Source of the DNA: Pseudomonadota bacterium
GTDB taxonomy: Bacteria > Myxococcota_A > UBA9160 > UBA4427
Assembly (NCBI GenBank): GCA_022361175.1
Contig: JAKSBN010000293.1
Span: forward strand, 1-52,071
Direction of reading: 5' to 3'
DNA length: 52,071 nt
Every line of letters starts with the position of its first letter. Position 1 is the first letter of the stretch. Shown piece after piece: positions 24,328-31,882 of the stretch. Under the pieces are notes generated by a model. The model saw only the letters and a list, made by a program, of their open reading frames with translations. It was not told where the DNA came from and did no database searches. A program made the translations under genes and the position numbers.

Positions 24328-25290
24328 ATGGAAGCGGGAATCGTCGGGATCGTCATCTTCGTGGTGGCGATCTTCGTGCTGGCCAAGACGGCCATCGTCG
24401 TCCCCCAGCAGCAGGCTTTCATCGTCGAACGCCTGGGCCAGTACGCCAAGACCATCACCGCCGGGCTCCACATCCTGGTCCCGTTCATGGAGAAGGTCAC
24501 CTACAAGCACAGCTTGAAGGAGGCGGCCGTCGACATTCCCGAGCAGGTCTGCATCACGCGCGACAACGTCCAGATCGGTGTGGACGGCGTCCTGTACCTG
24601 AAGGTGATCGATCCCAAGCGGGCCTCCTACGGCATCGCCGACTACGTATTCGCCATCTCGCAGCTGGCGCAGACCACCCTCCGAAGCGAATTCGGCAAGA
24701 TCGACCTCGACAAGAGCTTCGAAGAGCGCGAGGCGATCAACGGCGCGGTGGTGGCGGCCGTGGACAAGGCCTCCGACGCCTGGGGCGTCAAGGTGTTCCG
24801 CTACGAGATCAAGAACATCAACCCGCCGCGGGACGTGATCGGCGCGATGGAAAAGCAGATGCGGGCCGAGCGCGAGAAGCGCGCGGTCATCCTGGAGTCG
24901 CAGGGCGAGCGCGACGCGCAGATCAACCGCGCCGAGGGCGAGAAGCAGCTGGTGATCAAGCAGTCCGAGGCCAGCAAGCAGCAGCAGATCAACGAGGCCG
25001 AAGGCCAGGCGCGCGCGATTCTGGCCGTGGCCACGGCGACCGCCCAGGGCCTCGAGCGGGTGGCGACCGCGCTCACGCAAGCCGGCGGCAACGAGGCCAT
25101 GCAGCTCCGGATCGCGGAGCAGTACCTGTCGGAGTTCGGCAAGCTGGCCCAGGAGGGCAACACGTTCGTGCTGCCGGCGGACTTGGCCAACGTGGGTTCG
25201 ATGCTCGCGCTGGCGAAGGGCATGCTGTTGGAGGAGGGCGGCGGCCCGACCAACGGCTCGGCTTCCGGGGGCCGTCCGCCGCGGGCCTAG
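24328..25290 (+). CDS. SPFH-domain protein (paraslipin / stomatin-like)
   Basis: 320 residues: one N-terminal membrane segment (IVGIVIFVVAIFVLAKTAIVV), a PHB/SPFH domain with PQQQAFIVERLGQYAKT, LKVIDPKRASYGIADYVFAISQLAQTTLRSEFGKIDLD and GVKVFRYEIKNINPP, then a long Glu/Ala/Gln coiled coil (REKRAVILESQGERDAQINRAEGEKQL) and a C-terminal hydrophobic end. It is a paraslipin that oligomerises at the membrane, partner of the upstream NfeD. A small intercistronic hairpin lies at 24283-24308. GTAGGAGGG is the ribosome-binding site. Confidence 0.92.
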   Translation: MEAGIVGIVIFVVAIFVLAKTAIVVPQQQAFIVERLGQYAKTITAGLHILVPFMEKVTYKHSLKEAAVDIPEQVCITRDNVQIGVDGVLYLKVIDPKRASYGIADYVFAISQLAQTTLRSEFGKIDLDKSFEEREAINGAVVAAVDKASDAWGVKVFRYEIKNINPPRDVIGAMEKQMRAEREKRAVILESQGERDAQINRAEGEKQLVIKQSEASKQQQINEAEGQARAILAVATATAQGLERVATALTQAGGNEAMQLRIAEQYLSEFGKLAQEGNTFVLPADLANVGSMLALAKGMLLEEGGGPTNGSASGGRPPRA

Positions 25291-25364
25291 GGGCGGCGAG
25301 GGCGGCCTCGGAAGCCGCAGGGGACGCCGCTGCTGACTTCTCCCACCGCAACCGGGCTTGCTGG

Positions 25365-25401
25365 CGACGCTGGTTGAACTTCTCGAGCCAGCGTCGATAC
25401 T
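25365..25401 (+). promoter_or_regulatory. Promoter inside an inverted repeat, before the STAS-like gene
   Basis: TTGAAC (25374-25379), 16-bp spacer, GATACT (25396-25401). CGACGCTGG and CCAGCGTCG (25365-25373, 25388-25396) form 9-bp perfect arms, with the -35 in the loop. The -10 ends 6 nt before GTG 25408, so the transcript should be leaderless. The repeat can be an operator or the terminator of the SPFH operon. Confidence 0.6.
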
Positions 25402-25407
25402 GGGTGG

Positions 25408-25785
25408 GTGCCCATCGACTACCGCATCGACGCCGCGCGCAAGGTGCTCGTCGCCGAGGGCCACGGCCAGATTCGCGACGAGGACCTGCTGGACTACGCG
25501 CGGAGGATGTTCGCCGATCCCGGACGGCACCTCGCCGCGCACGAGCTGGTCGACCTGACCCGGGCCAGTGACGACTCCGAGATCACGGCGGACGGGATCC
25601 GCGAACTCGCCGAATACTGGCGCGGTCGCTACGACCTCATCACCGGCGGCCGGCTCGCGATCGTGGCCAACAGCGAAGTCGCCTACGGGCTGGCGCGCAT
25701 GTACCAGTTGATGCGCGACGACGGCCCCGATCGGATCCGCGTCTTCCGCTCGCTGGACGAGGCGTGGGAGTGGCTCGAAAGCTAG
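25408..25785 (+). CDS. STAS/SpoIIAA-like small protein
   Basis: 125 residues, alpha/beta, with the shape of the SpoIIAA-like family: PIDYRIDAARKVLVAEGHGQIRDEDLLDYARRMFADP, AAHELVDLTRASD, LAIVANSEVAYGLARMYQLM and FRSLDEAWEWLES. Proteins of this type are common small regulators or ligand-binders with no assigned role. The GTG start is fixed by the leaderless promoter geometry. Its 3' end converges on the MFS gene inside a hairpin. Confidence 0.72.
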   Translation: MPIDYRIDAARKVLVAEGHGQIRDEDLLDYARRMFADPGRHLAAHELVDLTRASDDSEITADGIRELAEYWRGRYDLITGGRLAIVANSEVAYGLARMYQLMRDDGPDRIRVFRSLDEAWEWLES

Positions 25786-25809
25786 GAGTCTTGGGTCAGG
25801 CTCCTAGCT
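25780..25809. terminator. Bidirectional hairpin holding both convergent stop codons
   Basis: AGCTAGGAG (25780-25788) and CTCCTAGCT (25801-25809) form a 9-bp perfect stem with a 12-nt loop. The left arm contains the TAG of the STAS-like gene and the right arm the stop of the MFS gene. Confidence 0.7.
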
Positions 25810-27081
25810 CGGCGGGTCGGGGCGCACGTGGCGAAGCGGCCAGAACGCGAGCGCCTGCAAGAGCGCCGCCACGAGGAAGAAGCCGCGATAGACGTCGAGA
25901 GCGTCGCCGGCCCCCGCCAGGATCCGGCTGAGTCCGAGGCCGACGACGGCCGGCGCCACGCCGGCCGCCAGCCCGACGGCGACGCTTCCCACCACCAGCG
26001 TCCGGGCCGGCGCGTCGGCTGGGCTCAGGTCGAAGAGAACGCGCGTGTCGGCGACACCGAAACCGGACGCGAAAACGGCGTACAGGAAGAAGAAGAGCAC
26101 CAGCAGCGCCAACGAACCGGTGGCCGGCGTCTGGACGTCGGCCCACACGAGCGCCACCAACAGCGCTCCCAACCCGAGGCTCGTCCAACGGAAGATCGGT
26201 GCGGGCCCGAAGCGGTCCACGGCCCGACCCCACAACACCAGCGAAGCGAGTCCTCCAGCGAACGCCCCGACGGTCATCAGCAGCACCTGGGCGTCCGTGA
26301 ATCCGATCTCGCGCCGCAGCATCACGATGACGAAGGGCAGCGTCGCCGCGCGCACCGCGGTGCCCCACGCCGCGCCGGCGAGATAGCGGCGCAGGCCCGG
26401 CGTTCGCACCAGGGCGAGGGCTTCGCTCAAGCGAATCGGATCGCCTGTGCGCGCGTTGCGCTCCGGCAGGCGGGCGATCAGCACCACCCGGACCAGCCCC
26501 AGGCCCCAAGCCACCGCGAACAAGGGCCCGAAGCTCCCGGGATGGCCGGACAGCCAGGCCTGGGATCCGAGGAAGTAGGCGATCAGCGTCAGGTGCCATC
26601 CGGTGCGGAGTTGGCCGAAGAAGCGGCCGATCCGATCGGGTTCCACGTAGCCCCGCAGCAGCGGAAACCACACCGTTCCGGACACGTGGATGCCCGCGCT
26701 CGTGAGGGCGAACCCGACGAGCGCCAGCGCCACGGCGCTCTCGCCCGCCCACTCGCGCAGAAACCCGAAGGCCAGGAACGGCGCAGACGCCGCCAGCGCC
26801 AACGACTGACCCAACACCAGGATGCGGCGCTTGGAGGCGTGCGCGACGGCCCACAGCGTGGGGAGCTGGAGCACCAGGAAGCCGTAGACGAAGGCGTTCT
26901 GCACGCCCACCCACGTTTCGCTGGCGCCGAGCGACACCAGCACGAGGGTGGGGATGTGCTGGCTGAAGGCCATTCGGAAGGTCATGCCGGCGGGGTGGCT
27001 GGCGAAGGCCAGACGCCGGCCGCGCGCGCGCTCGTCGGCGGAGAGTGGGCGCGTGGAAGCGACCGGCTCGGAGGGGGTCAT
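25804..27081 (-). CDS. MFS-type transporter
   Basis: 425 residues with about twelve hydrophobic segments, including MTFRMAFSQHIPTLVLVSLGASETWVG, FVYGFLVLQLPTLWAVA and LALLVLFFFLYAVFASGFG. A loop with GFALTSAGIHVSGTVWFPLLRGYVEPDRIGRFFGQLRTG resembles the DRRGR-type loop of permeases without the exact motif. Substrate unknown. ATG 27081 is chosen since it opens right before the first cytoplasmic segment. Divergent from the membrane-protein/redoxin operon (92 bp). Confidence 0.8.
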   Translation of the reverse strand: MTPSEPVASTRPLSADERARGRRLAFASHPAGMTFRMAFSQHIPTLVLVSLGASETWVGVQNAFVYGFLVLQLPTLWAVAHASKRRILVLGQSLALAASAPFLAFGFLREWAGESAVALALVGFALTSAGIHVSGTVWFPLLRGYVEPDRIGRFFGQLRTGWHLTLIAYFLGSQAWLSGHPGSFGPLFAVAWGLGLVRVVLIARLPERNARTGDPIRLSEALALVRTPGLRRYLAGAAWGTAVRAATLPFVIVMLRREIGFTDAQVLLMTVGAFAGGLASLVLWGRAVDRFGPAPIFRWTSLGLGALLVALVWADVQTPATGSLALLVLFFFLYAVFASGFGVADTRVLFDLSPADAPARTLVVGSVAVGLAAGVAPAVVGLGLSRILAGAGDALDVYRGFFLVAALLQALAFWPLRHVRPDPPS

Positions 27082-27173
27082 CTCGCGTGCAGCATCCGGA
27101 ACGGCCCGTTCGGGCGCAACCCTCGCGGCGCGGTTACGTCCGGCGCTGTATGGTCTCGCTCGGAGGAAAGCCC

Positions 27174-27593
27174 ATGGGTCGCGTGCTTGCCTATCGAATC
27201 CTGGCGGGAAGCCTGGGAGCGTTCTGCCTGTTGGGCGGGGCGTTCCTGTTCGCGGCCTTCTTTCGCTACCAGACGCCGCACTCCGAGCCGCCGCTGCCGA
27301 CGGGACCCTGGGGCCACTACCTGGGCGCCATGGCCGGGTGCGCGCTGATCGCCTGGGGCGGCGGCTTGGTGGGCGTCGCGCGACGCCCCGAGACCGGCCG
27401 CGCGCTGGCGACGGCCTCGGCACTGGCACTCACCGGCATGGCCCTCTATCGCATGCTGGCGTGGGTGATCGGCGACTACTACGCCGTGGCGGGCGACCTG
27501 CTCCGCGTGGAGGCGGGCTTGTTTCTGGTGCTGGCGCTCGGTTTCGTATGGCTGCGCCCCGCAGCCGACGCGGGCCAGGAGGGGATCCCGTGA
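27174..27593 (+). CDS. Small membrane protein
   Basis: 139 residues with four predicted membrane helices (AYRILAGSLGAFCLLGGAFLFAAFF; YLGAMAGCALIAWGGGLVGVA; ALATASALALTGMALYRMLAW; VEAGLFLVLALGFVWL). No recognisable family. The ATG at 27174 follows GGAGGAAAGCCC; the earlier in-frame ATG at 27150 lacks one. It overlaps the selenoprotein gene by GTGA, so it is the coupled first gene of this operon and could help place the redoxin at the membrane (inference). Confidence 0.75.
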   Translation: MGRVLAYRILAGSLGAFCLLGGAFLFAAFFRYQTPHSEPPLPTGPWGHYLGAMAGCALIAWGGGLVGVARRPETGRALATASALALTGMALYRMLAWVIGDYYAVAGDLLRVEAGLFLVLALGFVWLRPAADAGQEGIP

Positions 27594-28201
27594 TCCGACG
27601 AGTTCTTCGCTGGGTGGCCACGGTGGCGCTGGCGCTGTTGTTCGTGCTCAATCTCCTGCTGCCTTCCACCGACATCGGTCGCCGCGGCAACGAGGCCCAG
27701 GTCCGGGCCGACGCACCGGGCGTCGAACGTTGGCTCGGGCAGCCGCTCCCCGACGTCGCGCTGCCGGATCTGAACGGCAACCCGGTGCGGCTGGCGGACC
27801 TGCGCGGTCACCGCGTGCTGCTCACCTTCGAGCGCAGCGTCGACTGGTGACCTTTCACGAAGGCGCGGCTCGTGGAGCTGCGGGATGCGATCGCGAAGCA
27901 GCCGGACTTGGTCGTCCTGTGGGTGATGGCGGACAACCAGATCAACGAGCGGACGCGCGTTTTCATCGACGAGTACGGCCTGCGCAAGCACGTGCGGTTC
28001 CTCTCCGACGAGAGCAGCGCGTTGATCCAGCGCTTGGGAATCCTGCGGCCGAACCCCGAACCGGTGGAGGCCGGGGTACCGCACCCGACGACCTTCGTAT
28101 TGGACCGGGAGGGCATCGTCCGCTTCGTCGACGCGCGCGAGGACTTCCACATCTGGCTCGACCCGAGCCTCGTGATCGAAGCGCTGGCGGCCATTCCCTG
28201 A
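27590..28201 (+). CDS. Membrane-anchored redoxin, probable selenoprotein (TGA = Sec87)
   Basis: The reading frame from GTG 27590 is continuous to 28201 except for one in-frame TGA at 27848-27850. Read through, the 203-residue protein has an N-terminal anchor (LRWVATVALALLFVLNLLLP), then a thioredoxin-fold/peroxiredoxin-like domain: WLGQPLPDVALPDLNGNPVRLADLRGHRVLLTF, followed by RSVDW-U-PFTKARLVELR. This is the position of the first Cys of the 'SxDWCPFCK' motif; the second Cys position is Thr90. Beyond it the domain continues normally (VLWVMADNQINER ... HPTTFVLDREGIVRFVD). A SECIS-like hairpin lies just after the TGA. Both sides of the TGA are conserved domain, so a pseudogene is unlikely. Coupled upstream (GTGA) and downstream (CTGA). 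Confidence 0.85.
27864..27882 (+). promoter_or_regulatory. SECIS-like hairpin for Sec insertion
   Basis: CGCGGCTC-GTG-GAGCTGCG: an 8-bp stem (one G-U pair) with a GUG apical loop. The stem begins 13 nt after the UGA and the loop lies 22-24 nt after it, the usual distance for a bacterial SECIS read by SelB. A loop containing G-U is also typical. Lies wholly in coding sequence. Confidence 0.6.
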
Positions 28202-28896
28202 GCGCGGTCCGCCGGCTGCCTCGGCTCGCGGCCTGTCTGCTGGCGTTCGCCTGCGCCGCTTCCGGGGGGGCGGTGTCGCCGCTCGTCGCACAGGGAGAAG
28301 CCGAGCTGGCACTCGGCCGCGCCGAGCCGGCGCTCGCCGCCTTCGAGGCGGCCCGGCTCGAGTCGCCCGAGCACCCGCGCGTCTTGCTGGGGCTGGTTCG
28401 GGCACACCAGCTGGCCGGCGACCTGGAAGCCGCGCAGCGTTTCCTGGACACAGAGGAGCTGGCCGACCGTGGGCGGGACCCCGAGATCGCGCGCCTGCGC
28501 CGCGACGTCGGCTTCGCGCTGGGAAGCGCGCGCTTGGCGGGCGGGGACCCAGCGGGCGCCCTCGCCGCCTGGGAAGCGCTGACACCGCCCCATCCGGCCG
28601 GCCTGGCGGTGGCCAGGGCCGAAGCGCTGATGCGTCGGGGGGCCGCCGCGGAAGGCCGGGGCGAGATCCAGGCGGCGCTCGCCGACTACGCGGCGGCCTT
28701 CGCCAGCGATCCCGAGCGCGAGGATGCCGTGGCGGCGGGTGCCGCCCTGCTCCTCTCCGAGGGTCGCGCCGACGAAGCCATCGCCCTCCTGAGAGAAGGG
28801 CTGAGGCGCCAACCCCACGGCGAGCGACTCCAGGCCCTGATGCTGGAGGCGCTGGGTCTGGAGCCCCGCCCGGAGGCCGATCGGCCTCGGGACTGA
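28198..28896 (+). CDS. TPR-like exported protein, CTG start
   Basis: About 232 residues. The N-terminus RRLPRLAACLLAFACAASGG looks like a signal or lipoprotein signal; then helix-turn-helix repeats: GEAELALGRAEPALAAFEAARLESPEHPRVLLGLVRAHQLAGDLEAAQRFLD and ALLLSEGRADEAIALLREGLRRQPHGERL, typical TPR. The frame has no ATG or GTG that preserves the signal; the only suitable codon is the CTG at 28198, overlapping the redoxin TGA as CTGA, so I take it as a coupled non-standard start. A 16-bp palindrome (28873-28888) lies near the 3' end. Confidence 0.6.
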   Translation: MSAVRRLPRLAACLLAFACAASGGAVSPLVAQGEAELALGRAEPALAAFEAARLESPEHPRVLLGLVRAHQLAGDLEAAQRFLDTEELADRGRDPEIARLRRDVGFALGSARLAGGDPAGALAAWEALTPPHPAGLAVARAEALMRRGAAAEGRGEIQAALADYAAAFASDPEREDAVAAGAALLLSEGRADEAIALLREGLRRQPHGERLQALMLEALGLEPRPEADRPRD

Positions 28897-29226
28897 CCCC
28901 CAGAAGATTCCGGGCGTTTGTGCGGAATCGGGCTGCCTTCGGAGCGCCGCAGCCCGCCCCATCGACGTCTTTCGTGCGGAGCGTCACGGGCAGACGGATC
29001 CGGGGCGACCGAACCAGTGTCTGATGCATCGGGCATCTCGAAACGGCGGCGTGAGTGCGTTGCCAGCGCTTGCGTCCCGACGCAGGAATGCCCACTATGT
29101 CCCCGCGTGGCAAGCAGAACTCCTCAGTCGCCGGAGGGGCCTGGGGATGAGGAGCTGCTGGAAGGGAGCCCGCTGGGCGAATCACGCCCCGCTCGAGCGA
29201 GAGCGAAGGAGAGGTCTGAGAAAGCG
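28897..29226. other. Intergenic region upstream of pal
   Basis: 330 bp with no supported gene. Visible structure: a 7-bp hairpin GATTCCG/CGGAATC (28906-28929) just after the TPR gene, and TGCGTC-CC-GACGCA at 29071-29084. A TATGTC -10 candidate at 29096-29101 could serve pal, but its -35 is poor. No riboswitch recognised. Confidence 0.4.
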
Positions 29227-29754
29227 ATGACGCGACGAATCAACGCGTTTGCGAAGCGAAGTACCGCCATTGCGGGAGCCGCCCTGTTGGTGGGGGCCTT
29301 CGGATCGGCCTGCACGTCGACTCAGGAAGAGGCGCCGCCTCCGCCGCCGCCCACGGGCAGCGAGTTCGATCAAGGCGCCGTGCAGCGCCCGGCACCGACC
29401 CCTGCGCCGCAGACCGAGCGGGTGCTGGATCTGCAGACGGTCTACTTCGACTACGACCGCGCCGAGATCCGCGCCGACGCGCGGCCCGCGCTCTCCCGCA
29501 ACGCCGAGGCACTCCGCGCCAGCGGCGACTCGATCACCATCGAGGGTCACTGCGACGAGCGCGGCGACGAGGAGTACAACCTCGCCCTTGGGGAGCGCCG
29601 GGCCACGGCCGTCAAGCGCTACCTGGAGAACCTGGGCGTTCGCGGACGTCAGCTCCGCACCGTGAGCTTCGGCGAATCGAAGCCGGCGGTGATCGGCAGA
29701 AGCGAGGCAGCTTGGAGCAAGAACCGCCGCGCCGAGTTCCGGACCGGGAGCTAG
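29227..29754 (+). CDS. pal: Peptidoglycan-associated lipoprotein (OmpA-like)
   Basis: Anchors the outer membrane to peptidoglycan, normally as part of Tol-Pal. 175 residues: basic start, hydrophobic stretch and lipobox FGSAC with Cys29, a Pro-rich linker (EEAPPPPPPTGSEF), and an OmpA-C domain: TVYFDYDRAEIRAD, ITIEGHCDERGDEEYNLALGERRA and RRAEFRTGS. The Asp and Arg of the diaminopimelate site (GHCDERG, LGERRA) are in place. No tol genes lie next to it. Followed by a textbook terminator, so it stands alone. Confidence 0.9.
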   Translation: MTRRINAFAKRSTAIAGAALLVGAFGSACTSTQEEAPPPPPPTGSEFDQGAVQRPAPTPAPQTERVLDLQTVYFDYDRAEIRADARPALSRNAEALRASGDSITIEGHCDERGDEEYNLALGERRATAVKRYLENLGVRGRQLRTVSFGESKPAVIGRSEAAWSKNRRAEFRTGS

Positions 29755-29775
29755 ACCGCGAGTCGAGAGAACGTC

Positions 29776-29809
29776 CGACGGGCCCGCTTCGGCGGGCCCG
29801 TCGTCGTTT
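29776..29809 (+). terminator. Rho-independent terminator of pal
   Basis: 12-bp perfect stem CGACGGGCCCGC / GCGGGCCCGTCG with a TTCG tetraloop (29776-29803), followed by TCGTTTT. Stop-to-stem distance about 20 bp. Confidence 0.9.
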
Positions 29810-29819
29810 TCGGCCTCAG

Positions 29820-29847
29820 TTGACCCGCCCGCGCGCGCGGTGATACC
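29820..29847 (+). promoter_or_regulatory. Promoter and structured leader of the TPP enzyme gene
   Basis: TTGACC (29820-29825), 16-bp spacer, GATACC (29842-29847). The predicted start near 29855 leaves an untranslated leader of about 150 nt before ATG 30008. It folds into GCCTG/CAGGC (29874-29889) and a nested CGGT/ACCG with TCTC/GAGA hairpin (29902-29928). I do not recognise a known riboswitch. Confidence 0.5.
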
Positions 29848-30007
29848 GTCGCTCGACCTCTTGGCGGGGACGTGCCTGTAACTGCAGGCGGCGGTGAGTT
29901 CCGGTTCACATCTCCGCAGAGAGCACCGTACACGACGACGGCGGGGTGTTTGGTCGCGGCCTGTTCGGTCGCGCGCACCCGCCGGGACACCCGGTAAGGA
30001 GCCCCCC

Positions 30008-31651
30008 ATGCCCCACGGCGGACAACTCGCAGCACGTGCGCTCAAGCAAGCGAACGTCGAGGTCCTCTTCACGCTTTCGGGCGGCCACATCATGCCGCTC
30101 TACGACGGCTGCATCGACGAAGGCATCAAGATCGTCGACGTCCGCCACGAGCAGGCCGCCGTGCACGCCGCGGATGCGTGGGCGCGCTGCAACCCCGGCA
30201 AGATCGGCGTCGCGGCGATCACCGCCGGCCCGGGCGTGACCGACGGCGTCACCGGCATCGCCAACGCCTGGCGCGCCAACTCGCCCATCCTGGTCTTCGG
30301 CGGGCAGGGCCCCTTCGAAAACCTGCGCCGCGGCTCGCTGCAGGAGATGGACCACCTGGGCGTGGTCCGGCCGATCACCAAGTACTGCGACGCCATCTAC
30401 CAGACCAAGCGCATCCCGGAGTACGTGGAGCTGGCGGTGCGTCACGCGGTCTCCGGCATTCCCGGTCCTTCCTATCTCGAGATCCCCATGGACGTCTTCA
30501 TGGGGCCGGCCGAGTGGGAGGAGGCCCCGGTTCCGCGGATCCGCACCGAGCCGCCCCGGCTCTCGCCGGACCGCGAGGAGGTGCGCCGCGCCATCGAGAT
30601 CCTGGCGAGCTCAGAACGCCCGATGCTGATGGCGGGGACGAGCGTCAAGTGGTCGCACGCGGCGCCTGACATGAACCGCTTCATCTCCGAGACGCACATC
30701 CCAACCTATACGAACGGCATGGGCCGCGGGACGGTGCCGCCCGACTCGCCCGAGTTCCTGAACCGTTCGCGGCGCGAGGCGCTCAAGCAGATCGATTGCA
30801 TCCTGCTGGCGGGGACGCTGCTCGACTTCCGCATGCGCTTCGGCCAGACGATCCCGGCTGACGCCAAGATCATCCAGCTCGACATGGACGCGACCCTGAT
30901 CGGACAGAATCGCCAGGCCGACGTGCCGCTGGTGGGCAACCTGGCGTGTTCGTTCGATCTCCTGCTGGAGGAGATGAAGAACCAGGGCGTTCAGCTCGAT
31001 TTCACCGCGTGGCGCAACCAGCTGCGCGAGGTGGAGACCGAGGCCGAGCAGAAGGTGCAGTCGGCGCTCAACAGCGACGAGGTGCCCATCGACCCGCAGC
31101 GCATGTGCCGCGAGCTGCGCGACTGGCTCGAAACCCTGGACGATCCGGTCGTGATCGGCGACGGCGGCGACATCGTGGCCACGGCGGCCAAGATCCTGCC
31201 CGTGAAGCGCGAGGGCGCCTGGATGGATCCCGGGCCGCTGGGGACCCTGGGCGTGGGCATGCCCTTCGGCCTGGCGGCACAGCTGGCGCAGCCCGACAAG
31301 CGGGTCGTCATCGTCTACGGCGACGGTTCGTTCGGCTTCAACGGCATGGAGTTCGACACGGCCGTCCGCTTCAACCTGCCCATCATCGGCATCGTCGGCA
31401 ACGACGGCGCCTGGGGCCAGATGATGCGGCCCCAGGGAGCCGTCTACGGCTGGGATCGGCTGGAGGGCGTGCTCCTGAACCGCACTCGCTACGACAAGGT
31501 CGTCGAGGCGCTGGGCGGGCACGGCGAGCACGTCACCGAGCCGGACCAGATCCGCCCCGCTCTCGAACGCGCCGCCGCCTCGGGCAAGCCCGCGCTCGTG
31601 AACGTCGATATTCGACAGGATCGGGAATACAAAGGCGGCATCTACGTTTAA
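30008..31651 (+). CDS. TPP-dependent enzyme, acetolactate-synthase-like
   Basis: 547 residues, three-domain TPP enzyme. Pyr domain with catalytic Glu48 (VRHEQAAVHAADAWAR), middle domain, and PP domain with the TPP/Mg motif GDG at 438-440 through Asn465. GQGPFENLRRGSLQEMDH and the ending DREYKGGIYV fit the acetolactate synthase / 2-hydroxyacyl-CoA lyase / oxalyl-CoA decarboxylase group. No regulatory ilvN-like gene is adjacent, which makes biosynthetic acetolactate synthase less likely; the exact reaction is open. GGTAAGGAG precedes the ATG. Own promoter; a long inverted-repeat hairpin follows. Confidence 0.8.
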   Translation: MPHGGQLAARALKQANVEVLFTLSGGHIMPLYDGCIDEGIKIVDVRHEQAAVHAADAWARCNPGKIGVAAITAGPGVTDGVTGIANAWRANSPILVFGGQGPFENLRRGSLQEMDHLGVVRPITKYCDAIYQTKRIPEYVELAVRHAVSGIPGPSYLEIPMDVFMGPAEWEEAPVPRIRTEPPRLSPDREEVRRAIEILASSERPMLMAGTSVKWSHAAPDMNRFISETHIPTYTNGMGRGTVPPDSPEFLNRSRREALKQIDCILLAGTLLDFRMRFGQTIPADAKIIQLDMDATLIGQNRQADVPLVGNLACSFDLLLEEMKNQGVQLDFTAWRNQLREVETEAEQKVQSALNSDEVPIDPQRMCRELRDWLETLDDPVVIGDGGDIVATAAKILPVKREGAWMDPGPLGTLGVGMPFGLAAQLAQPDKRVVIVYGDGSFGFNGMEFDTAVRFNLPIIGIVGNDGAWGQMMRPQGAVYGWDRLEGVLLNRTRYDKVVEALGGHGEHVTEPDQIRPALERAAASGKPALVNVDIRQDREYKGGIYV

Positions 31652-31655
31652 CGGC

Positions 31656-31749
31656 CGCCGAGGCATCGACGCTGGCGGCGTTGGGCTTCCCTCGCCGTAG
31701 CGCTGCTACGGCTTCGGGTCGCCCGCCTTGCCAGCGTCGCGCCTCGGCG
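31656..31749. repeat. 94-nt imperfect inverted-repeat hairpin
   Basis: Left arm 31656-31676 (CGCCGAGGC-at-CGACGCTGGC) pairs with 31730-31749 (GCCAGCGTCG-c-GCCTCGGCG). An 8-bp internal hairpin GCCGTAGC-GCT-GCTACGGC sits at 31694-31712, with further G/C pairing between. It begins four bases after the TPP-enzyme stop. It could terminate that gene, but the size and nested arms look like a REP/MITE-type element. 31750-31869 is T/G-rich with no gene. Confidence 0.7.
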
Positions 31750-31869
31750 CCCGTCGGGGCTTGGTTGCTGTTCGATTTTGAGTTTGGTGTTGGGTTCGCG
31801 TGCCTCGGCGGTTGTTCGGGGTGTGGCAGTTGTGCGTTCCGAATTCGTTCTGTGACGGGGAAAGGCGGC

Positions 31870-31875
31870 TAGACT
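31870..31875 (+). promoter_or_regulatory. -10 box TAGACT of dinG
   Basis: TAGACT ends 7 nt before the GTG start at 31883, with no Shine-Dalgarno between, so the mRNA is probably leaderless. A -35 is not clear (TTCTGT at 31848-31853 is possible). Confidence 0.45.
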
Positions 31876-31882
31876 CGGGGGC

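Noticed and set aside
27848..27850. In-frame TGA as a nonsense mutation or frameshift making the redoxin a pseudogene
   Set aside because: Frame and domain continue cleanly on both sides, the codon sits at the catalytic Cys, and a SECIS-like hairpin follows, which fits Sec better than decay.
27872..28201. Separate 109-residue gene starting at GTG 27872
   Set aside because: It would start inside the thioredoxin fold without the active site, and its GTG is the loop of the SECIS-like hairpin.
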